Assembly: GCA_028818995.1 (NCBI GenBank)
Contig: JAPPMR010000339.1
Location: 1 to 10,314 of the forward strand
DNA: 10,314 nucleotides
Direction of reading: 5' to 3'
From: Candidatus Poribacteria bacterium
GTDB taxonomy: Bacteria > Poribacteria > WGA-4E > WGA-3G
Shown here one piece after another: positions 6,571-10,314 of this stretch. The notes beneath the pieces are model-generated. The model searched no databases, was not told the DNA's origin, and was given only the letters and a program-made list of their open reading frames with translations. Both the position numbers and the translations under genes were made by a program. Position 1 is the stretch's first letter, and each line of letters begins with the position of its first letter.

Positions 6571-7407
6571 TTATAACGGTAGTTCAGAATCACTCTCTTT
6601 CTTTTCTTCGGGCTCATCGGTTTTCTCAGGGGTATCTGTTTGTTGTGCTCCAAAGATTAAGGAATCAAATTCATCAGAAGCAGCACTGGAACTTGCAGCG
6701 GCAAGAAATTCTTGCTCTTCAGAACGTGAATCAGTGCCAGCGAGTTCTTGTGCAACTGCCGATCTCCCTTTCGCTTTCTCACGAATTTCTCGCATCCGTG
6801 TCAATTCCGCTGATGTACCGTCCATACTAATACCTGATAACATATCCGCTATATCTTCTTGCTCGCGTGCTGTAATAAGATCGGCAACTGCTTCAGATTG
6901 CTCAGTCTTGATCTTCTCCAGATCACGGTGGAGACCGGTAATCTGAAGTTTATGGGTTTCAATGTCTCCCTGCGCGCGTTCAATATCCTGCTCAAGTTCA
7001 TCAATGCGGGCGTTTTTCTCCTCCAAAGTGGAGTGGAAATCATTATATGAGGTAACACATCGGACGTAGTCTGGATGCTGTTTTATCTCCTCATCTGGTG
7101 TGCCAGCATTTTGGAGGTCAGCGGCTGTGCTTTTTGCCTTAGCGATTGCACCTGCCTTCATCTTTTCAAGTTTGTCAATATCATCTGTAAGCCCTTTCAG
7201 TGAATTCTTTTTCTGTTCAACAAGCGCGATGAGTTGCCCAATCGCATTCTTGTAACTTTGGATATTTCCCTGTTTGTCACGAATAATGTCCTCATAAGCA
7301 CCACGAACCGCTTCAGGATTTTCCATGAGTTTATCAGCCTGTTCGTGTGCACGACCAGTAAGTGTATACCAAATTGCTTTGAAAAAACGGGTGAAGCCGT
7401 TTGCCAT
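6571..7407 (-). CDS. PspA/IM30 (Vipp1) family protein, full-length copy 1
   Basis: The 278-residue product has the layout of PspA/IM30 proteins, cytoplasmic helical-hairpin members of the ESCRT-III superfamily that polymerise on stressed membranes. An amphipathic N-terminal segment MANGFTRFFKAIWYTLTG (1-18) matches the membrane-binding helix 0. It is followed by long charged helices (about 20-175) with a conserved-looking hairpin (SLKGLTDDIDKLEKMKAGAI, 69-88), then ISMDGTSAELTRMREIREKA (193-212), like the C-terminal helix of the family, and an acidic Ser/Glu-rich tail. There is no true transmembrane span. AGGAGG (7421-7416) is 8 nt before the ATG. It is the last of three tandem paralogues on this strand and the only one with the full C-terminal region. 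Family assignment rests on pattern, not a search. Confidence 0.8.
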   Translation of the reverse strand: MANGFTRFFKAIWYTLTGRAHEQADKLMENPEAVRGAYEDIIRDKQGNIQSYKNAIGQLIALVEQKKNSLKGLTDDIDKLEKMKAGAIAKAKSTAADLQNAGTPDEEIKQHPDYVRCVTSYNDFHSTLEEKNARIDELEQDIERAQGDIETHKLQITGLHRDLEKIKTEQSEAVADLITAREQEDIADMLSGISMDGTSAELTRMREIREKAKGRSAVAQELAGTDSRSEEQEFLAAASSSAASDEFDSLIFGAQQTDTPEKTDEPEEKKESDSELPL

Positions 7408-7457
7408 TAGTAATTCCTCCTATATGAAAATTAAGTTTTATTCAAATTCTATTCTGT

Positions 7458-8147
7458 TTAAGTATCATCCTTTCTGATACCTGATAACAGATCATCAACC
7501 TCTTGTTGTGTGCGTGCGGCAATAAGATCAGCAACCGCTTCAGATTGTTCAGTTTTAATCTTCTCCAGATCACGATGGAGAGTGGTTATCTGAAGTTTAT
7601 GGGTTTCAATGTCTTCTTGCGCGCGTTCAATATCCTGTTCAAGTTTAGCTACACGAGCATTTTTCTCTTCCAATGTGGTGTGGTAATCATTATAAGAAGT
7701 AATATGTCGGACATAGTCTGAATGCTGTTTGATTTCCTCAGCTGATGCACCAGAATCTCGTAGTTCAGCGGCTGTGTTTTTCGACTTTGTGATTGCACCT
7801 GCCTTCATCTTTTCAAGTTTGTCAATGTCATCTGTCAGACCCTTCAGAGAATTTTTCTTATTTTCAACAAGTGCGATGAGTTGCCCAATCGCATTCTTGT
7901 AACTTTGGATATTTCCCTGCTTCTCACGAATGATGTCTTCATAAGCACCACGTACCGCTTCAGGGCTTTCAATGAGGCTATCGGTCCGTTCATCGTGTTG
8001 GATATTTTCTTGCGTGTCGCTTATATCGTCTTCAGAAGGCTCGTATATCGGTTCAGAGCTTTCCTTGAGTCTATCTGCTTGTTCAAGTGCACGACCAATT
8101 TGCGTATACCAGACAGCCTTGTATAGACGGATGAAGCCATTTTCCAT
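7458..8147 (-). CDS. PspA/IM30-like paralogue, copy 2, C-terminally truncated with internal duplication
   Basis: This 229-residue protein is colinear with copy 1 from the amphipathic start (MENGFIRLYKAVWYTQIGRA) through the long helices but differs in two ways. First, residues 22-52 and 53-83 are a tandem repeat of 31 residues: ERLKESSEP-like and LIESPEA-like blocks each leading to a QENIQ/QGNIQ motif, so helix 1 is nearly doubled. Second, it ends at KDDT right after LLSGI, where copy 1 continues with its C-terminal helix; the stop TAA aligns with a serine codon TCA and a second TAG follows two codons later, so the tail was lost by mutation. AGGAGG (8160-8155) lies 7 nt before the ATG. About 266 bp (7570-7835) are identical to the third copy. 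It may still polymerise with copy 1 or act as a modifier; this is inference. Confidence 0.75.
   Translation of the reverse strand: MENGFIRLYKAVWYTQIGRALEQADRLKESSEPIYEPSEDDISDTQENIQHDERTDSLIESPEAVRGAYEDIIREKQGNIQSYKNAIGQLIALVENKKNSLKGLTDDIDKLEKMKAGAITKSKNTAAELRDSGASAEEIKQHSDYVRHITSYNDYHTTLEEKNARVAKLEQDIERAQEDIETHKLQITTLHRDLEKIKTEQSEAVADLIAARTQQEVDDLLSGIRKDDT
7570..7835. repeat. 266-bp perfect repeat, copy in pspA-like gene 2
   Basis: These 266 bases are identical, without gaps, to 8464-8729 (constant offset 894). Outside the block the two genes diverge at once in both directions. The block covers the central helices, from the ITTLHR motif back to just before KKNSLKG. Confidence 0.9.
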
Positions 8148-8223
8148 TGGAATTCCTCCTGATTGCGAGATTAAGTTTCCCTACGAACAAGTTATTGAAG
8201 TTTGCTTTCTTCGCAGATTCAAC

Positions 8224-8855
8224 TTATGAAGTGTGCGAAGTTCCTTTAATATCTGTTACATTCCCTTCTTTTTTCGCATGCTTTTGTGCCATTAACGCTT
8301 TCAATCTCTTTATCTCTTTCTCACGAATTTCTTGCATCCGTGTCAATTGTTCTGAAGAGTCAACGGGACTAATACCTGATACCGTATCACTGATTTCCTT
8401 TGTTCACGTGCAGCGATCATATCAGCAACCGCGTCAGATTACTGTGTCTTGAGCTTATCCAATTCACGATGGAGAGTGGTTATCTGAAGTTTATGGGTTT
8501 CAATGTCTTCTTGCGCGCGTTCAATATCCTGTTCAAGTTTAGCTACACGAGCATTTTTCTCTTCCAATGTGGTGTGGTAATCATTATAAGAAGTAATATG
8601 TCGGACATAGTCTGAATGCTGTTTGATTTCCTCAGCTGATGCACCAGAATCTCGTAGTTCAGCGGCTGTGTTTTTCGACTTTGTGATTGCACCTGCCTTC
8701 ATCTTTTCAAGTTTGTCAATGTCATCTGTGAGACCCTTCAGTGAATTTTTCTTGTTTTCTATAAGCGCGATCGACTGCCCGATCACATTTTTGTAACGTT
8801 GGATATCTTCCCGTTTAACGCGGATTTTGAAATAACGAGCAATACTGTTTGCCAT
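8224..8855 (-). pseudogene. Decayed PspA/IM30-like paralogue, copy 3
   Basis: The frame starts at ATG 8855 with AGGAG 8 nt upstream and reads for 138 codons to a TAA at 8441-8439. Past that stop the sequence still resembles copy 1 (SDAVADMIAAREQ), then shifts frame near 8396-8402, and resumes as EISDTVSGIS, SEQLTRMQEIREKE, to a TAA at 8226-8224. The premature TAA sits where copy 1 has glutamine/serine, consistent with CAA to TAA. Compared with copy 1 it also lacks 31 residues between MANSIARYFK and the IQRYKN motif, removing most of helix 1. A further homologous tail, ending in a sequence like KLQ-stop at 8194-8192 after another single-base loss, may mark the ancestral end. The intact 138-residue piece could still be translated, but as a PspA-like polymer subunit it is probably non-functional. 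Confidence 0.7.
8464..8729. repeat. 266-bp perfect repeat, copy in pspA-like pseudogene 3
   Basis: This is the partner of 7570-7835, in the same orientation. Because this copy lies inside a gene with nonsense and frameshift lesions while the block itself is intact, recent gene conversion or very recent duplication explains it better than selection. Confidence 0.9.
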
Positions 8856-8901
8856 TGGAAAATCTCCTAAGAGTGAGATAAAATTTGCTACAATTAACAA
8901 G

Positions 8902-9747
8902 TTATTGAAGTTTACCTTCTTCTGTAGGTTCTACTTTCGGGTGTGTCGTTATAGCATGGGTGTCTTCTAATGAATTGCTCGTTTGCCCTATCTCTTTATC
9001 AATATTTGGGGTAAATTCTCTTATCTGTTCATCAACTTTCTTCGCAAAAGCAAGGCTTTCGTCAAGTTCCGTGCGAAGTCGTGAGAGTTCTGTCTCATTA
9101 CTTTCAGGACTAAGCGTCAGCACGCGGGCATAAAGATGTGAAAGTTGAACAATTGTTTGTTGAACATCTGCGATCTGCTGTTCTCTGTGTTCCCGTAAAA
9201 CTTTTTTGACAGTTGCCAATTGAGAATCTCTTGATTTCTCGTGCATCTTCAACGTGTCTTTCAAACACTGAACAGCTTGTGTAAAGAGTTCGGTCACTTT
9301 ACCAGTAATTTCTGCACTTACCGTAATAGGGAGGGTCGCCATCCAACCAGCGTCTCGCGCTTCCTCCTGAAAAGATTGATGCAAGGCGCGAAGTTCCTCC
9401 AGCATCTGCTCTGTTCTTTTGTCGCCATCCTTTTTTAACTGTTCATGCAACGCGTTCAGTTCTTGTTCCTGTTTCTGTTGTGCTTCATGGAGTATTTCTT
9501 CATGAACGCGTTTTGCGATGTCGTCAGTGCCAGTTGTCCACTTTGTAATCAGCGCACCAATAGGAAGACCGATACCGATGACCGCACTTGCGAATAGGTA
9601 GAGAATCTTCGGTTCTAAATTAAACACCCATGACGCGAAAACACCAAGCGCACCCGCCGCAAAGGGATAAATGACGTAAGGGTTACTAATTAGATGAAGT
9701 AAGAATTTCTCTCGAAACAATTTCCTATCAATCAACGTTTTCCCCAA
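8902..9747 (-). CDS. Membrane-anchored coiled-coil protein of unknown family
   Basis: The 281-residue product has two adjacent hydrophobic spans, about residues 24-43 (YVIYPFAAGALGVFASWVF) and 48-68 (ILYLFASAVIGIGLPIGALI), forming a membrane hairpin. The rest is long charged helix with Glu/Gln/Lys-rich coiled-coil character (about 76-135 and 145-245) and a polar tail; by the hairpin topology the coiled-coil region and N-terminus should lie on the same side, probably cytoplasmic. I do not recognise the family. It is first in a row with three PspA-like genes, 46 bp ahead of copy 3, so it could serve as their membrane receptor or regulator (inference). The start is weak: TTG at 9747 has no good ribosome-binding site, and a TTG at 9735 after GGGG is an alternative. 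Its last codons (VEPTEEGKLQ) match the decayed tail of copy 3 at the DNA level. Confidence 0.75.
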   Translation of the reverse strand: MGKTLIDRKLFREKFLLHLISNPYVIYPFAAGALGVFASWVFNLEPKILYLFASAVIGIGLPIGALITKWTTGTDDIAKRVHEEILHEAQQKQEQELNALHEQLKKDGDKRTEQMLEELRALHQSFQEEARDAGWMATLPITVSAEITGKVTELFTQAVQCLKDTLKMHEKSRDSQLATVKKVLREHREQQIADVQQTIVQLSHLYARVLTLSPESNETELSRLRTELDESLAFAKKVDEQIREFTPNIDKEIGQTSNSLEDTHAITTHPKVEPTEEGKLQ

Positions 9748-9835
9748 ATAGTATACGTCAGAGTCTGTTAATTGCTACCTTATGATCCATTAAACTTACT
9801 AACAATTACAAGTATTATCTATAAACCCTCCCTTA

Positions 9836-9865
9836 ATTTTAACACATCATTCAGGAATTTGTAAA
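9836..9865 (-). promoter_or_regulatory. Sigma70-like promoter for the coiled-coil/pspA-like run
   Basis: On the minus strand TTTACA (-35, 9865-9860) is followed by 18 nt and TAAAAT (-10, 9841-9836), each one base from consensus apart from spacing. This predicts a start near 9829 and a leader of about 80 nt to the TTG at 9747. A purine-rich AGGGAGGG follows the -10 closely, too far upstream to serve the TTG. A separate TATACT at 9755-9750 lacks a fitting -35. Confidence 0.4.
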
Positions 9866-9990
9866 GAGAATTAACAACAAAATCGTATCCGTGTATTTGG
9901 CAGCATAAGAAATATATCAGAAGTAAGTGAGATAGGCAACTGATCAGGGTTATTTAGTTTTAGGGTTTTGCACATTTTCGCCAAGAAGTC

Positions 9991-10006
9991 GCGAGCTGGA
10001 GCTCGC
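9991..10006. repeat. Short palindromic repeat GCGAGCT-GG-AGCTCGC
   Basis: A 7-bp stem with a 2-nt centre lies in the intergenic region and is followed by TCCTAC. It looks like a member of a dispersed palindromic family, but only one copy is in this window. The stretch 9748-9990 otherwise holds only the promoter-like site and A+T-rich sequence without a gene. Confidence 0.5.
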
Positions 10007-10119
10007 TCCTACAGAAGAGGGATATTGCACAAACAACTGAAAATATGGAGAACTATAGTGAACTTTGAAATTATTGGGACACATTTTCTGTAGGCGGTGA
10101 ATGCCTAAAGACGAATGCG

Positions 10120-10192
10120 CCAAATCAACGGTATGAATGCCATTTAGGCATTCCCCGTATGGCATTCGCCATGATTCATACCGTTGATTTGG
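10120..10192. repeat. Nested inverted repeats with a perfect 19-bp stem
   Basis: CCAAATCAACGGTATGAAT (10120-10138) is perfectly complementary to 10174-10192, making a long cruciform-capable palindrome. Inside it GAATGCC (10135-10141) and GGCATTC (10147-10153) form an alternative 7-bp hairpin, and GAATGCCTAAA just upstream (about 10099-10109) can pair with TTTAGGCATTC (10143-10153) instead. The region has no credible gene. Confidence 0.75.
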
Positions 10193-10296
10193 TAGGGACG
10201 CAATGTTATAGAAAAAAGTTGTCTTTCCCTCTTTAGTTCCGTAGGAACGGCATAGAAAGATAAACATATCGTCCCTACCAAATCAACGCTATGAAT
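10174..10296. mobile_element. Candidate MITE with 27-bp inverted ends
   Basis: The 27 bases at 10174-10200, ending TTTGGTAGGGACG, recur inverted at 10270-10296 with one mismatch. They enclose 69 bp containing the hairpin GTTCC-GTA-GGAAC (10236-10248). There is no coding capacity. The left arm is shared with the 19-bp palindrome at 10120-10192, so three alternating copies of one sequence are present, as when repeats of the same family insert into or beside each other. The last copy runs to the window edge and the array may continue beyond it. Confidence 0.55.
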
Positions 10297-10314
10297 ACCT
10301 TTATGGCATTCAGC

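Noticed and set aside
7503..8615. Plus-strand open frames opposite the pspA-like genes, two of which encode near-identical peptides
   Set aside because: They are antisense shadows; their similarity simply reflects the 266-bp identical block in the real minus-strand genes.
9750..9755. TATACT as -10 of a second promoter for the coiled-coil gene
   Set aside because: No acceptable -35 at 16-18 nt; TTAACA upstream is only 10 nt away.
9950..10267. 105-codon minus-strand open frame over the right-hand repeats
   Set aside because: It runs through nested inverted repeats and hairpins, has no convincing ribosome-binding site or domain, and its composition follows the repeats; most likely chance.

Overview
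The window looks like a chromosomal segment of an uncultured bacterium: compact genes, good GGAGG ribosome-binding sites, moderate A+T content, and intergenic gaps filled with short palindromic repeat families. The combination of a sugar-type Gfo/Idh/MocA oxidoreductase, PspA/IM30 paralogues and repeats built on motifs such as GTAGGTCGGGTAGAGC and GGTGCGGTT-AGGA-AACCGCACC reminds me of Candidatus Poribacteria metagenome assemblies. That taxonomic guess is from memory and is not proven by the sequence.

Layout. Positions 1-250 are non-coding and hold a small repeat element with a perfect hairpin. A single-domain rhodanese (251-613, minus) has a recognisable sigma70-type promoter. Divergent to it, a two-gene plus-strand operon encodes a 147-residue orphan protein (758-1201) and a Gfo/Idh/MocA oxidoreductase (1204-2352). 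The oxidoreductase converges on a long run of minus-strand genes with only 21 bp between the stop codons.

In the direction of transcription the minus-strand run reads: a membrane-anchored coiled-coil protein (9747-8902), a decayed pspA-like copy (8855-8224), an intact but C-terminally shortened pspA-like copy (8147-7458), a full-length pspA-like copy (7407-6571), a 477-bp repeat-filled gap, a 600-residue protein of unknown family (6072-4270), and a classical AAA ATPase with one active and one apparently degenerate ATPase module (about 4227 or 4182 down to 2374). A promoter-like element lies at 9836-9865. The last 300 bp of the window are again nested inverted repeats.

The most interesting reading is that the minus-strand run is one functional neighbourhood. 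PspA/IM30 proteins belong to the ESCRT-III superfamily of membrane-remodelling polymers, and in eukaryotes and archaea ESCRT-III filaments are remodelled by a classical AAA ATPase (Vps4). Here a classical AAA ATPase with an unknown partner lies downstream of three tandem PspA-like genes and a membrane coiled-coil protein on the same strand, suggesting (inference) a bacterial polymer-plus-AAA membrane system. The pspA-like array is evolving actively: two copies share 266 bp of perfect identity with sharp boundaries, one copy carries a 31-residue internal duplication, and another carries a 31-residue deletion plus nonsense and frameshift lesions.
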